A stretch of 64,000 nucleotides of DNA from Flaveria trinervia. Lineage: Eukaryota > Streptophyta > Magnoliopsida > Asterales > Asteraceae. A program made the translations under genes and the position numbers. The stretch's first letter is position 1. Each line of letters starts with the position of its first letter. The notes beneath the pieces were generated by a model. It saw only the letters and a list, made by a program, of their open reading frames with translations. It was not told the origin of the DNA and ran no database searches. Of this stretch, positions 1 to 10,738 are shown one piece after another. Location of the stretch: positions 111,403,491 through 111,467,490 of the forward strand of contig CM046442.1 of the NCBI GenBank assembly GCA_025506515.1, read 5' to 3'.

Positions 1-380
1 ACTTAAATTTTTTTAATTATTACAGACGATTCAATTTCACTTTCTCTATATTTAAACACATAAATAATATGCTTTTGTAAATTCCAAATATTTTCAAAAG
101 CTTCCAAATATATTCTATATTTTTTTTTCTAATTTTACATAAAAATGTTTTATTTATAAAACACTTTAGCAAAGCTTGTTTGAATAGTTTTCTTATAAAA
201 TGGATTTTAATAATAATTAATAAATTATTGTTGGTCTAATCATTTCTTTTCACATATATTGTTTAAAACTTGATTATTCAAATAATTACTCAAATATTAT
301 ACTTAAATTTTTTTAATTATTACAGACGATTCAATTCACTTTCTCTATATTTAAACATATAAATAATATGCTTTTGTATT
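1..380 (+). repeat. Local duplication of about 300 bp inside the Gypsy-2 LTR
   Basis: Bases 1-80 recur almost unchanged at 301-380, giving a period of 300 bp; the second copy is cut short. The 3' LTR copy near 28780-29012 shows only a single unit up to its own interruption, so the duplication looks specific to this LTR, although the 3' LTR is incomplete here. Confidence 0.7.
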
Positions 381-487
381 TAAAGTATTTATAAAAATGC
401 GTAGATACCAAAATTGAACTTTAGTCCTCGTTAATTCATTAAAGCTTATTTTTAAATTTAAATCTTGTAATATATATATTTAGGTGC

Positions 488-492
488 CTTGT
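488..492. other. Target-site duplication of Gypsy-1, left copy
   Basis: CTTGT directly before the 5' LTR is repeated directly after the 3' LTR at 9236-9240. A 5-bp duplication is normal for Gypsy integrases. Confidence 0.9.
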
Positions 493-1104
493 TGTAACAC
501 CCGGATATTTATTATTTTGAAGACGGTGAAGAAAGAAAAGAAAATAAAGTCCAAAAGTCGAGGGACCAAACTTGTCAACGAAGAAAAGTTGGGAAATGTG
601 ATGATATATGTAGGGAGAGGGCAGCCCACTCTCCCCACACTCACATTTCAGCTCACAAAGAGAAGAATAGAGAGAAAGAAGAGAAAAAGGAGGAAAAAGT
701 GTTGGTTCGGGTTGGTTCGGGTTACCAAAAACGTCGTGAAGTAAGCCGAATCGAAGCTCTTGTCATTGTGCTCGTTTAGGTGAGTTCTAGGACCCCTCTT
801 TTACTTGTTTTCAAACGATTTGGGGCTGGAAAACATCTGAAATCGATGTGGGTAAGTTGACCCGTTTGTGTATGTGTATGTATATGTATGACGCGATTGT
901 GACTTGATTTCTTGCTTGGTTGTGCTTGAATAATGTTATGGTATGCATCCCTAAGGTTTAGAATGGTCGATTTAGGTTTAAAATGGGTTTAGATGAGTTT
1001 GGAGGCCGAAAACCCTCGGCTGCAGTCGGGTTGAACTGCATTCTGCATCAGTTAGGGCTAGGCGACCGAGTGGAGGCCGAATGGAGGCCATACGGCCGAT
1101 TAGG

Positions 1105-1330
1105 GTGCGATTGGGGTTCATTCGCACGATTGGAGGGCCAGTCGCATGGGGTCAGGCGACTGAGGGTCCATTCGCACGACTGAAGGACCAGTCGCATAGG
1201 TGCTCATCCGCATTGTTCATTCGCACGACTGCATGTTCATTCGCATAGGTGTTCATTCGCATTAGTTCAATCGCATGATGTTCAGTCGCATGGAGCCATG
1301 CGACTGAAGGGTGTCCATACGCCCGAATAG
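1105..1330. repeat. Degenerate array of TTCGCACGA-type motifs in the Gypsy-1 5' LTR
   Basis: A run of short phrases such as CATTCGCACGACTG, CAGTCGCATGG and CATTCGCATAGG repeats every 15-30 bp, about a dozen times. These are near-inverted repeats built on TCG-NN-CGA. The same wording fills the Copia LTRs and spacers elsewhere in the window. Confidence 0.85.
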
Positions 1331-1748
1331 GGCCGTTGAACCCGAGGAAGGTGTAGATTGACTTCTGACTTTCGGGGGAAAGTGCAGATGTAAGTTTTGA
1401 TGTAAAGGTTCCCATAAGAGTTTTTAAGATGACGATCGAGGTCTTGGAAAGCATGTTGGGCATGATGAGGGTGATGATGTTGCATGTTGTGTTTGTATGA
1501 TGTTGCCCTGTATGATGTGATGTTGATACATGTTAATGTTCCCTTAATATGATGTTTACTATCTTTCCTATGGCTTTACCTATTATGATGAATGAACGAA
1601 GTATTATGTAACGTAAAGTGAAAGATAAAGAAAGAGGAACATGATGAATGAATGCATGTACTAATGAACGAATGAAACGTCTTGCACACATCGGATACGG
1701 GGTCCATCTTGGTGATTGACCCTAAATGTAGAACCTCTACCGCTCACC

Positions 1749-1888
1749 CCTAGTACTGTGGCATACGTTTAGCTGTCATTCGTTGAGTTCGGCCCAGTAG
1801 CTAAGACTGATGGTTACTCCTAGTACCGTGGCATACGTTTAGCTGTCATTCGTTGACTTCGGCCCGGTAGCTACGACTAACCGGGGTG
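1749..1888. repeat. Tandem repeat, 2 x 70 bp, in the Gypsy-1 5' LTR
   Basis: Two adjacent 70-bp units each begin CCTAGTAC and contain GGCATACGTTTAGC and TTCGGCCC. The same pair is in the 3' LTR (8625-8764), so it existed before this copy inserted. Confidence 0.9.
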
Positions 1889-2360
1889 TAGCACATGGTA
1901 TTGGTTTGGGATGATGTCCGATGCGCAAGTAAGGTAATGAAAGAACGAATGAACGAATGAAGAAGATAATAATGATATTATCTATGTGTACGTATGATGT
2001 GTGATCATGTAAAAGTAACGAACGGTTTTATCTGAAAGTAAAGTATGTTTTATTTATAAAACTAGAACTCACTCAGCAACGCTGACTTTGATGTGTTTCC
2101 AGTTGGCAGGTAGTGATTGCTGAGGATGGCACGGGCGACTACTCAGCTCTTTTGAGATGGCATTCTTTTGATTAATGTTTTTGCATTGTAATGCGAACAA
2201 ACTATTTTGTAATGAATGTTGTATTAGTTTGCAAAAGGATTTACATGGAAATGAAAGTTTGTTTTAGTTTTCCGCTGCGATTTATTAAATACTAATGTAA
2301 TTATATGTTTTATGTGCGATGAGAACCCAACTGTAAGCCTCCCAGGAACGGGGCCTTACA

Positions 2361-2709
2361 AGTTGCTATCAGAGCCAAAGTTTAAGTGAAATGGGTAAAT
2401 TTTCAAAATAAACCTAATCTTAAACTGAGAATAGGACGGAATGGGAATGGGATGCCAATCTGAGTAGCTGCGTGCCATCAGGTATTTTCGTAAAGTTAAC
2501 CGGTTTTATGTGCGCATGGTATGTGGTTATGTGTTGTATGTAGATTTAAATACTGATGTAGTCAGGACAGGTAATACTTGCGGTATGAAGAGTAAAGTAA
2601 GTGGCTAATCACAACTGGCCACTGTAATTAGGGACTTACTATACTTGACATAAACTGAGCTGTTCCTTGAATGACCGTGTTGGTGTTTGAATCTTTCAGT
2701 GTGCGTGTG
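2361..2709 (+). promoter_or_regulatory. Gypsy-1 primer-binding site and leader
   Basis: TGCTATCAGAGCC at 2364-2376, three bases after the LTR, matches the usual initiator-Met-tRNA primer site (TGGTATCAGAGCC) at all but one base. The rest, to the gag ATG, is non-coding leader. Gypsy-3 has a closely similar leader, including the stretch around 2605-2660. Confidence 0.85.
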
Positions 2710-4983
2710 ATGGCTGGAGGTAGATCTTCGAAAGCTTCTAGGGGTGGAGGTCACGGTGCTGAACCGCGACCTAAGAGAGGGAGACCCAGAGTTGAGAGGG
2801 TGGTTCATGAAGAACCAGAGACCCCTCATCCGGAGGGTGGCGACGAAAGCGCCAATCTGAGAGCCTCAGTAAAGGAGGCTGTTGTAGAAGAAGTCCATCA
2901 GGTCATGCAGACAATTTTACCGTCTGTGGTGACTGAAGTTATTAAGGCTGTACGAGAAGGGGAAAGAAAAGAGAGAAACAGATCCTCTGGAGAACGGGAA
3001 CAACCAGGGCCGGAAACGGTTCTGTCTGATGATGAAGAGGAAGAAGAAGAGCCTGCGCCGGAGACGGCACGAGGATGTAATTATGGGGCTTTTATGAGAT
3101 GCAAGCCCCCTGCTTTTGATGGAAACGGCACCGTTGCAGCCGCTCACCGGTGGGTGAGGGAAATGGAAGCTGTTCTCGATATCAGCGAGTGCCGAGAGGA
3201 CCAAAAGGTGAAGTTTGCTACCCACTCTTTTGTGGATTCAGCTCTGTGCTGGTGGGACAACATTGTCCAAGCTGAGGGTAGTAGGGCCATTGGGAAAATG
3301 AAATGGCCTGAGCTGAGAAGGTTGGTGATTGAGGAATTTTGTCCTCATCGAGAAATGGACAAGTTGGAAAGGGAGTTTCTGCAGTTGGAGGCTGGAACCA
3401 TGACACACCAGCTGTATACTACCAAGTTTAATGAAATGGCACGGCTTGTGCCTGATCAGGTGACGCCTCTGTCTCGGAAAATCAAGAGGCATATTCAGGG
3501 TTTACCGGTGGATGTTCGCCGGCATATGATCGCCGCCCGGCCAAGCACGTTTAGGTCGGCAGTTGATTTGGCAGGGAGGTTGTATGACGAGCGGGAGGTG
3601 GTGGTGCCTGAAGCAAGTAAGAAGGGTGGTGGTGATCGGAACTGGAACGGGAAACGGTTTGGTCGGGGTGATGCCCCGATGGGTAACAAAAAGGCACGGG
3701 TGGATGAACGCCGTGTGGTCACATCAAGTGCGAGGTCGAAAAGGTGTGGCAAGTGTGGAAGGGAGCACAGCGAGGAATGTAGGTTTGGGTCAAACTTGTG
3801 CTTCAAGTGTGGGAAGACAGGGCATATGGCGAAGGATTGCCTGTCGGGCAAATGTATTAACTGTGGGGAAACCGGTCATATGAGCAGGGATTGTAAGAAG
3901 TCGGGGACTGAGGGTTCAGGGGTGAAGAAGACGGGAAGTGATGGACCGAGAGCGAGCGCCAGAGCGTTCACCATGACACAGGAGGAGGCTAGGACGGACC
4001 CTGACGTTGTGTCCGGTACGTTTCTAGTGAACCAGACTTTAGCTTCTGTGTTATTTGATTCGGGTGCTAGTAGGAGTTTTATTTTCGCTGCTTTCTGTGC
4101 TAAGCTGCCTGTTAGTAGTAGACGTGTTGATGCGCCCTTTGATGTAGAAACTACCACAGGTAAGTCTACCAGGACTTCTGAGATGATAGAGAATTGTGAA
4201 GTAGAACTTGAGGGTCATAGGTTTCCTGTTAGACCGTTCGTGATGACCTTTGGTGGTTCCGATTTGGTTCTCGGGATGGATTGGTTGGCAGATTTAGAGG
4301 AGAACATTGTGTGTCGCAAGAAGATGGTTCGGTTGACAGCGCCTGACGGAAGTTTGGTAACGGTTTATGGTGATCGGGTTACTACGATTCCGAAGGTGAT
4401 CTCAATGGCGGTGGCGGGAAAGTGCATAAGGCGTGGATGTAGCGCCTACTTGGCTTATGTAAAGGATGTGGATACACCAACACCACAACTAGCCGATGTA
4501 CCGGTTGTGTGTGACTTTCCTGACGTGTTCCCAGAAGACTTATCAGGAGTGCCACCTGACAGAGAGATTGAATTTCAGATTGATCTGATACCGGGTGCCC
4601 AACCTGTTGCCAAGGCCCCATATCGGTTGGCTCCAACCGAGATGAAAGAGTTGATGGAGCAGTTCCGAGAGCTGCTTGATAAGGGGTTCATTAGACCGAG
4701 TATCTCTCCTTGGGGTGCTCCGGTCCTATTTGTAAAGAAGAAGGATGGTAGCATGAGGATGTGCATTGACTACCGCGAACTGAACAAGTTGACAGTGAAG
4801 AACCGCTACCTCTTACCGAGGATAGATGATTTGTTCGATCAGCTTCAGGGTGCTAGTTGGTTCTCGAGGATAGATCTTCGATCTGGTTATCATCAGTTGA
4901 AGGTGAAGGAGCAAGATATCCCTAAAACAGCTTTCCGTACGCGCTATGGCCATTACGAGTTTCTTGTCATGTCCTTGGTTTGA
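2710..4983 (+). pseudogene. Gypsy-1 gag-protease-reverse transcriptase (N-terminal part of polyprotein)
   Basis: Open frame for capsid, protease and the first part of reverse transcriptase. The frame opens at 2671, but I favour the ATG at 2710 (MAGG): in Gypsy-3 the upstream frame is closed by a stop while an ATG at the matching position remains (MGGQ). In order: acidic and Arg-rich N-terminus; retrotransposon gag domain around 3090-3560; a CGKCGREH cluster and two CCHC zinc knuckles (CFKCGKTGHMAKDC, CINCGETGHMSRDC) near 3745-3895; aspartic protease with DSGAS at 4057 and GMDWL near 4275; reverse transcriptase from about 4620 with CIDYRELNKLTVKN and DLRSGYHQL. It ends early at 4981-4983 because of a one-base loss just before, so the rest of reverse transcriptase lies in another frame. 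Confidence 0.9.
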
Positions 4984-5435
4984 CCAACGCGCCAGCTGCT
5001 TTTATGGGTGTGATGAACCGTGTGTGTCGGCCTATGTTGGATAAATCAGTGATTGTGTTTATTGATGATATCCTGGTTTATTCGAAGAGCGAGATTGAGC
5101 ACGCCGGTCACATTCAAGAGGTTCTAGAGACGTTGAGAAGGGAGAAATTGTATGCTAAATTCTCCAAGTGCGCATTTTGGTTGCGCGAAGTTCAGTTTTT
5201 GGGTCATGTGGTGAATCTTGACGGGATTATGGTTGACCCGGCGAAGGTGGAGGCGGTTATGCAATGGAAGTCACCAAAGACGTCATCCGAGATCCGTAGT
5301 TTCTTGGGCTTGGCGGGCTACTATAGAAGATTCATCCAAGACTTATCTAAGATTGCTTCTCCACTAACTAAGTTGACCCGAAAGGATGTGAATTTGTATG
5401 GGGTCAAGCTCAAGAGAAGGCGTTCGAAGAGCTAA
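4980..5435 (+). pseudogene. Gypsy-1 reverse transcriptase, catalytic and thumb part
   Basis: Continues the polyprotein in frame 3 after the break near 4977. It holds the catalytic FIDDILVYSK motif (the two Asp that bind metal), then the conserved GHVVN and SFLGLAGYYRRFI motifs typical of Ty3/Gypsy reverse transcriptase. The frame is lost again at about 5395 (one base fewer than in Gypsy-3), so the tail Lys/Arg residues are out-of-frame read-through. Confidence 0.9.
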
Positions 5436-6057
5436 AGGCAAGACTGACTCAAGCTCCTGTTCTGTCATTACCCGATAGAAGCGAAGATTTGGTGGTTTAT
5501 TCTGATGCTTCCTACTCAGGGTTGGGGTGTGTGTAATGCAGAGAGGGAAGGTTATAGCCTATGCATCTCGACAGTTAAAGGTTCATGAGGTCAATTATCC
5601 TACTCATGACTTGGAGCTAGCAGCCGTGGTCTTTGCGTTGAAGATCTGGAGGCACTATCTCTACGGGACGAAGTGCACCATATTTACTGATCATAAGAGC
5701 TTGAAGTACTTCTTCGAGCAAAAGGATCTGAACATGAGGCAGAGGAGATGGTTGGAACTTATAAAGGATTATGATTGTGAGATCCATTACCATCCAGGCA
5801 AAGCTAATGTGGTGGCGGATGCCCTTAGCCAGAAGGAAAGGCCCGAACCGATTCGGGTGAAAGCTTATCAACTAATCATGACCTCTGATGTGATGAAGCA
5901 AATCAAGGAGTTTCAAGATGAGGCATTGAAAGAAGATCATCTTAACTCGGAAAGAATGAGAGGTCTGGTTGGGGAATTGGGTGAGAACACACTCGGTGTT
6001 AGAACTCGATTCGGTCGTGTGTGGATTCCTCGTTTTAGGGATCTACGGCGAAGATAA
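5436..6057 (+). pseudogene. Gypsy-1 RNase H and RNase H-integrase linker
   Basis: The RNase H start (SDASYSGLG, first catalytic Asp, near 5500) is followed by a one-base deletion at about 5533. The main open part is 5527-6057 with VFALKIWRHYLYG, the TDHKSLKYFF motif and the NVVADALS motif with its Asp. The frame shifts once more near 6050 at the junction with integrase. The role is degradation of the RNA strand during reverse transcription. Confidence 0.88.
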
Positions 6058-7319
6058 TGGATGAAGCCCACAAGACTCGATACTCCATTCATCCTGGTGC
6101 CACGAAAATGTACCATGACATGAAGAAGGATTATTGGTGGCCGGGTATGAAGCGCGACGTGGTGGAGTATGTGAGTACGTGCCTTACCTGCTTACAGGTG
6201 AAGGCAGAGCATCAAAAGCCGTATGGGAAGATACAACCTTTGGATATAGCAGAATGGAAATGGGAGCACATCACCATGGACTTCATTACGAAGCTGCCAC
6301 GTACCCCGAAAGGGTATGATGCCATATGGGTGATAGTTGATCGTCTGACGAAGAGCGCTCATTTCCTACCGATCCGCGAGACGTACTCATCGGAGAGGTT
6401 GGCTGATCTGTTCATCAAGGAAATTGTAGCTCGTCATGGTGTGCTGGTGTCTATTGTGTCTGATCGTGACACTCGGTTTACATCTAAATTTTGGAAGAAA
6501 TTCCACGACGCTATGGGGACGAGGTTACATATTAGCACGGCTTATCATCCCCAGACTGATGGTCAGTCAGAAAGGACCATTCAGACACTCGAAGACATGC
6601 TCCGGGCATGTGTGATCGATTTTGGTGGAAGTTGGGATGACCACCTGCCGTTAGCCGAATTCTCATACAACAACAGCTATCATGCCAGTATTGGTATGCC
6701 ACCATATGAGATGCTATACGGTAGGAGATGCAGAACACCCGTTTGTTGGGGTGATATTGGTCAGAAGGAATTGGGGAGCGTCGAGGTAATCGAGGCTACG
6801 ACAGAGAAGCTTGAAAAGATTAAAGCCTTCATGAAGGCAGCCAAGGATAGACAGAAGTCGTATGCCGATAAGCGATGTAGGCCAATTGAGTTCCAGGTGG
6901 GTGACCGGGTTATGCTGAAGGTCTCACCTTGGAAGGGTATTATCAGATTCAGAAAGCGGGGCAAGTTGAGCCCAAGATATACAGGTCCCTTCCAAATCAT
7001 TGCTCGAGTAGGGGAGGTGGCCTATAGATTGGAGTTGCCGGATGAGTTAAGTGGGATTCACTCGACATTCCATGTATCTCATCTGAGAAAGTGTATAGCT
7101 GATGAAGACATGATTGTTCCACTGGAGGACATTGAAATAGATGAAAGGCTCAATTATGTGGAGCAACCGGTGGCAATCATCGATCGTAAAGAAAAGAGGC
7201 TAAGGAATAAAGTGGTTCCTCTTGTGCGTGTACAGTGGAAGCACAGGATGGGATCCGAGTCAACGTGGGAGACTGAAGAAGAAATGAGACAGCATTATCC
7301 ACGTTTGTTCGACGAATAA
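6057..7319 (+). pseudogene. Gypsy-1 integrase with chromodomain-like tail
   Basis: 420 codons, itself intact. The N-terminal zinc domain has His 5 and 12 and CLTC (Cys 42 and 45). The catalytic core has D75 (MDFIT), D136 (SDRDTRF) and E172 (QSERTIQ); the last two are separated by 35 residues, as expected for a DDE integrase. A GPF-type motif (YTGPFQII) follows. The end (about residues 365-420, with VPLVRVQWKH and STWETEEEM) resembles the chromodomain of plant chromoviruses, which can direct insertion to chromatin. It ends with a stop 36 bp before the 3' LTR. It lacks its own translation start because pol is frameshifted upstream. Confidence 0.92.
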
Positions 7320-7343
7320 CATGTTTCGGGGACGAAACCTATT

Positions 7344-7358
7344 TAAGGGGGGTGGACT
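7344..7358 (+). promoter_or_regulatory. Gypsy-1 polypurine tract
   Basis: A purine-rich run (AAGGGGGGTGGA) just before the 3' LTR, the usual primer for plus-strand DNA synthesis. Confidence 0.85.
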
Positions 7359-7978
7359 TGTAACACCCGGATATTTATTATTTTGAAGCCGGTGAAGAAA
7401 GAAAAGAAAATAAAGTCCAAAAGTCGAGGGACCAAACTCGCCAACGAAGAAAAGTTGGGAAATGTGATGATATATGTAGGGAGAGGGCAGCCCACTCTCC
7501 CCGCACTCACATTTCAGCTCACAAAGAGAAGAATAGAGAGAAAGAAGAGAAAAAGGAGGAAAAAGTGTTGGTTCGGGTTGGTTCGGGTTGCCAAAATCGT
7601 CGTGAAGCAAGCCGAATCGAAGCTCCTGTCGTTGTGCTCATTTAGGTGAGTTCTAGGACCCCTCTTTTACTTGTTTTCAAACGATTTGGGGCTGGAAAAC
7701 ATCTGAAATTGAGTTTTTCGTATGTGGGTAAGTTGACCCGTTTGTGTATGTGTATGTATATGTATGACGCGATTGTGACTTGATTTCTTGCTTGGTTGTG
7801 CTTGAATAATGTTAAGGTATGCATCCCTAAGGTTTAGGATGGTCGATTTAGGCTTAAAATGGGTTTAGATGAGTTTGGAGGCCGAAAACCCTCGGCTGCA
7901 GTCGGGTTGAACTGCATTCTGCATCAGTTAGGGCTAGGCGACCGAGTGGAGGCCGAATGGAGGCCATACGGCCGATTA

Positions 7979-8208
7979 GGGTGCGATTGGGGTTCATTCG
8001 CACGATTGGAGGGCCAGTCGCATGGGGGTCAGGCGACTGAGGGTCCATTCGCACGACTGAAGGACTAGTCGCATAGGTGCTCATCCGCATTGTTCATTCG
8101 CACGACTGCATGTTCATTCGCATAGGTGTTCATTCGCATTAGTTCAATCGCATGATGTTCAGTCGCATGGAGGCCATGCGACTGAAGGGTGTCCATATGC
8201 CCGAATAG
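7979..8208. repeat. Degenerate TTCGCACGA-type motif array in the Gypsy-1 3' LTR
   Basis: Same array as at 1105-1330, with a few substitutions and single-base indels. Confidence 0.85.
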
Positions 8209-8624
8209 GGCTGTTGAACCCGAGGAAGGTGTAGATTGACTTCTGACTTTCGGGGAAAGTGCATATGTAAGTTTTGATGTAGAGGTTCCCATAAGAGTTT
8301 TTAAGATGACGATCGAGGTCTTGGAAAGCATGTTGGGCATGATGAGGGTGATGATGTTGCATGTTGTGTTTGTATGATGTTTCCCTGTATGATGTGATGT
8401 TGATGCATGTTAATGTTCCTTAATATGATGTTTACTATCTTTCCTATGGCTTTACCTATTATGATGAATGAACGAAGTATTATGTAACGTAAAGTGAAAG
8501 ATAAAGAAAGAGGAACATGATGAATGAATGCATGTACTAATGAACGAATGAAACGTCTTGCACACATCGGATACGGGGTCCTTCTTGGTGATTGACCCTA
8601 AATGTAGAACCTCTACCGCTCACC

Positions 8625-8764
8625 CCTAGTACTGTGGCATACGTTTAGCTATCATTCGTTGAGTTCGGCCCAGTAGCTAAGACTGATGGTTACTCCTAGT
8701 ACCATGGCATACGTTTAGCAGTCATTCGTTGACTTCGGCCCGGTAGCTACGACTAACCGGGGTG
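8625..8764. repeat. Tandem repeat, 2 x 70 bp, in the Gypsy-1 3' LTR
   Basis: Counterpart of 1749-1888, with the same 70-bp period. Confidence 0.9.
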
Positions 8765-9235
8765 TAGCACATGGTATTGGTTGGGATGATGTCCGATGCG
8801 CAAGTAAGGTAATGAAAGAACGAATGAACGAATGAAGAAGATAATAATGATATTATCTATGTGTACATATGATGTGTGATCATGTAAAAGTAACGAACGG
8901 TTTTATCTGAAAGTAAAGTATGTTTTATTTATAAAACTAGAACTCACTCAGCAACGCTGACTTTGATGTGTTTCCAGTTGGCAGGTAGTGATTGCTGAGG
9001 ATGGCACGGGCGACTACTCAGCTCTTTTGAGATGGCATTCTTTTGATTAATGTTTTTGCATTGTAATGCGAACAAACTATTTTGTAATGAATGTTGTATT
9101 AGTTTGCAAAAGCATTTACATGGAAATGAAAGTTTGTTTTAGTTTTCCGCTGCGATTTATTAAATACTAATGTAATTATATGTTTTATGTGCGATGAGAA
9201 CCCAGCTGTAAGCGTCCCGGGAACGGGGCCTTACA

Positions 9236-10043
9236 CTTGTGACGATTCACGTTGGAACGATGGCTATTATTATTCTTATTAATCGTAATCTCTATACTTA
9301 TTTTTTGCCATGTGAGTTTCGTTGCCCCTTTTTACATTTTTCACACTATTTTGGGGTGAAACATGATACTTATACATCATACACTTATAAATGTTTGAGA
9401 CTTATGCACTTGCAATTCATGTTTATATTTTGTCATGGTTATTTGTGAGTTGTAAGTGATTATATGAGATACATAGTTTGTTTACCATCATTAACTATTG
9501 CTAGCCTGGCGACCTCTTAAATCTTTGGGCTTAACAAGCCAATTTGGTGCTAAAGCTGACGTATGCCTGCTCCTGATGACGTATGCTTGTTCATCATGAG
9601 AACCAAAAACACTTAGCCAATCTTATATACTTGTAATCAAGTCGAGGTTTGGTTGTAACGATATGTGTTCTGTAACCTTACTAACTTATTACCTGTGACA
9701 TGAATTGCTACTTGTAACCTTATCATATTATGTATGAAAACCTTGGAAACTCACCAACTATTTTTAGTTGACCTTTTATTTTTATCATGTTTCAGGTAAT
9801 CCTCATGTTTAAAGTGAACTTTTAAAGCTTGCAATAAAACTAGACATGGACCTAGTTAAATGAATCAAATGTTTATGTTATGCTTTGTTTTATTTGGAAC
9901 TATTTCATGTATTGATACTTATGATTGTATTATCTTTAAAACTTATAATTTTAATATTTACATTTAAATATAGCATTATGTGGCTGTGAACAATCTTAAC
10001 CCTCACATCTCGACGATTCCGCCGTCAAGGTTGGGGTGTGACA
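9236..10043 (+). repeat. Gypsy-2 5' LTR, right part
   Basis: Begins with the Gypsy-1 target duplication (CTTGT, 9236-9240) and runs to GGTGTGACA at 10043, directly before a primer-binding site. Together with 1-492 it makes one LTR split by Gypsy-1. No gene is seen; the short ORF 9239-9448 is not supported. Confidence 0.8.
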
Positions 10044-10738
10044 GATTAGTATCAGAGCCCATAAATATAGGGATTTAGGTTATTAGAAATGGTGACCTAG
10101 ACTATAGTTTATGCATGAACCTTATATAATAATATTATTATTGTTGTAAAAATATATTGTTTTGCATGCTACATAATGTTATGTCATACTTATATGCAAC
10201 TTGATGCCTTAGCATAGGTTTGCCTTGTAATTGTTTAAACTTTGTTACTTGTCTCCCTATACTTATTCTTGACCCTTTGACTCTCCCCGACAAATGAAAC
10301 TTCTTAATTTTATTCTCGAAGACATGTGGAATCATATACTTATGTTTATGACTTGGATCTTTAGACTTATGTCTAATCTATGAAAATCTCATCAAGGTTT
10401 TGATTTCATGAACCTAAGAAATTTGTGTGACACATAGACACATGTATTCTGGATTTCCTGGCAAAAGGCCCTAGGGCTAAGAAAAGCATATCACATAAAT
10501 CCTACGGGACTAGTTATGCTTACCTGGGGATTTCTGGGATGAGTAATAAACTATGGTCAACATACACAAGTTTCTAAGGCGAATGGGTCAACTTACCTTG
10601 ACGTGTCAACGTTTCCAAATGGTAATGCGTTACAAAATGGAAGTATTCCGTGTGCCTTACAACCCTTGCCTTATCCTTGTTGAGTTATAATCCTTGTTAT
10701 TCTCTTTCTGGTGTCTAACTCATTTTGAATATTCTATC
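10044..10738 (+). promoter_or_regulatory. Gypsy-2 primer-binding site and leader
   Basis: TAGTATCAGAGCC at 10047-10059 is one base off the initiator-Met-tRNA primer site. The remaining roughly 680 bp up to gag is AT-rich leader with no recognisable gene. Confidence 0.8.

Larger units (their letters stand above)
1..492 (+). repeat. Gypsy-2 5' LTR, left part
   Basis: AT-rich non-coding DNA. Positions 85-300 match 28790-29012, which lies in the Gypsy-2 3' LTR, so this is the same LTR. The LTR begins before the window and is cut at 492/493 by Gypsy-1; it resumes at 9241. The last five bases (488-492, CTTGT) are the target duplication of Gypsy-1. No gene is visible here. Confidence 0.75.
493..2360 (+). 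repeat. Gypsy-1 5' LTR
   Basis: This 1,868-bp LTR starts TGTAACACCC and ends CCTTACA, and is followed at once by the primer-binding site. Compared with the 3' LTR it lacks about 12 bp near 850 and has scattered substitutions. Inside are a degenerate short-motif array (1105-1330) and a 70-bp tandem duplication (1749-1888). Short ORFs at 484-744 and 983-1463 lie within LTR sequence and are not genes. No clear TATA box was identified. Confidence 0.95.
493..9235 (+). mobile_element. Gypsy-1: full-length Ty3/Gypsy chromovirus (Tekay/Del-like), frameshifted
   Basis: An 8.74-kb LTR retrotransposon inserted in the 5' LTR of Gypsy-2. The LTRs (493-2360 and 7359-9235) both start TGTAACACCC and end CCTTACA. 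A 5-bp target duplication CTTGT flanks it (488-492 and 9236-9240). Domain order is gag, protease, reverse transcriptase, RNase H, integrase, chromodomain-like tail, which is the Ty3/Gypsy order. By hand count the two LTRs differ at about 30 of 1,865 positions (about 1.6 percent) plus several small indels, so the insertion is fairly recent. Three frameshifts break pol, so it is not autonomous now. Confidence 0.95.
7359..9235 (+). repeat. Gypsy-1 3' LTR
   Basis: 1,877 bp, about 98 percent identical by eye to the 5' LTR. It holds the same motif array (about 7979-8208) and the same 70-bp duplication (8625-8764). ORFs seen inside on either strand are LTR noise. Confidence 0.95.

Noticed and set aside
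983..1485. Several ORFs of 60-100 codons on both strands in the Gypsy-1 LTR (also 7854-8567)
   Set aside because: They lie in LTR repeat arrays, lack any family motif and are not kept between the two LTRs in the same length.
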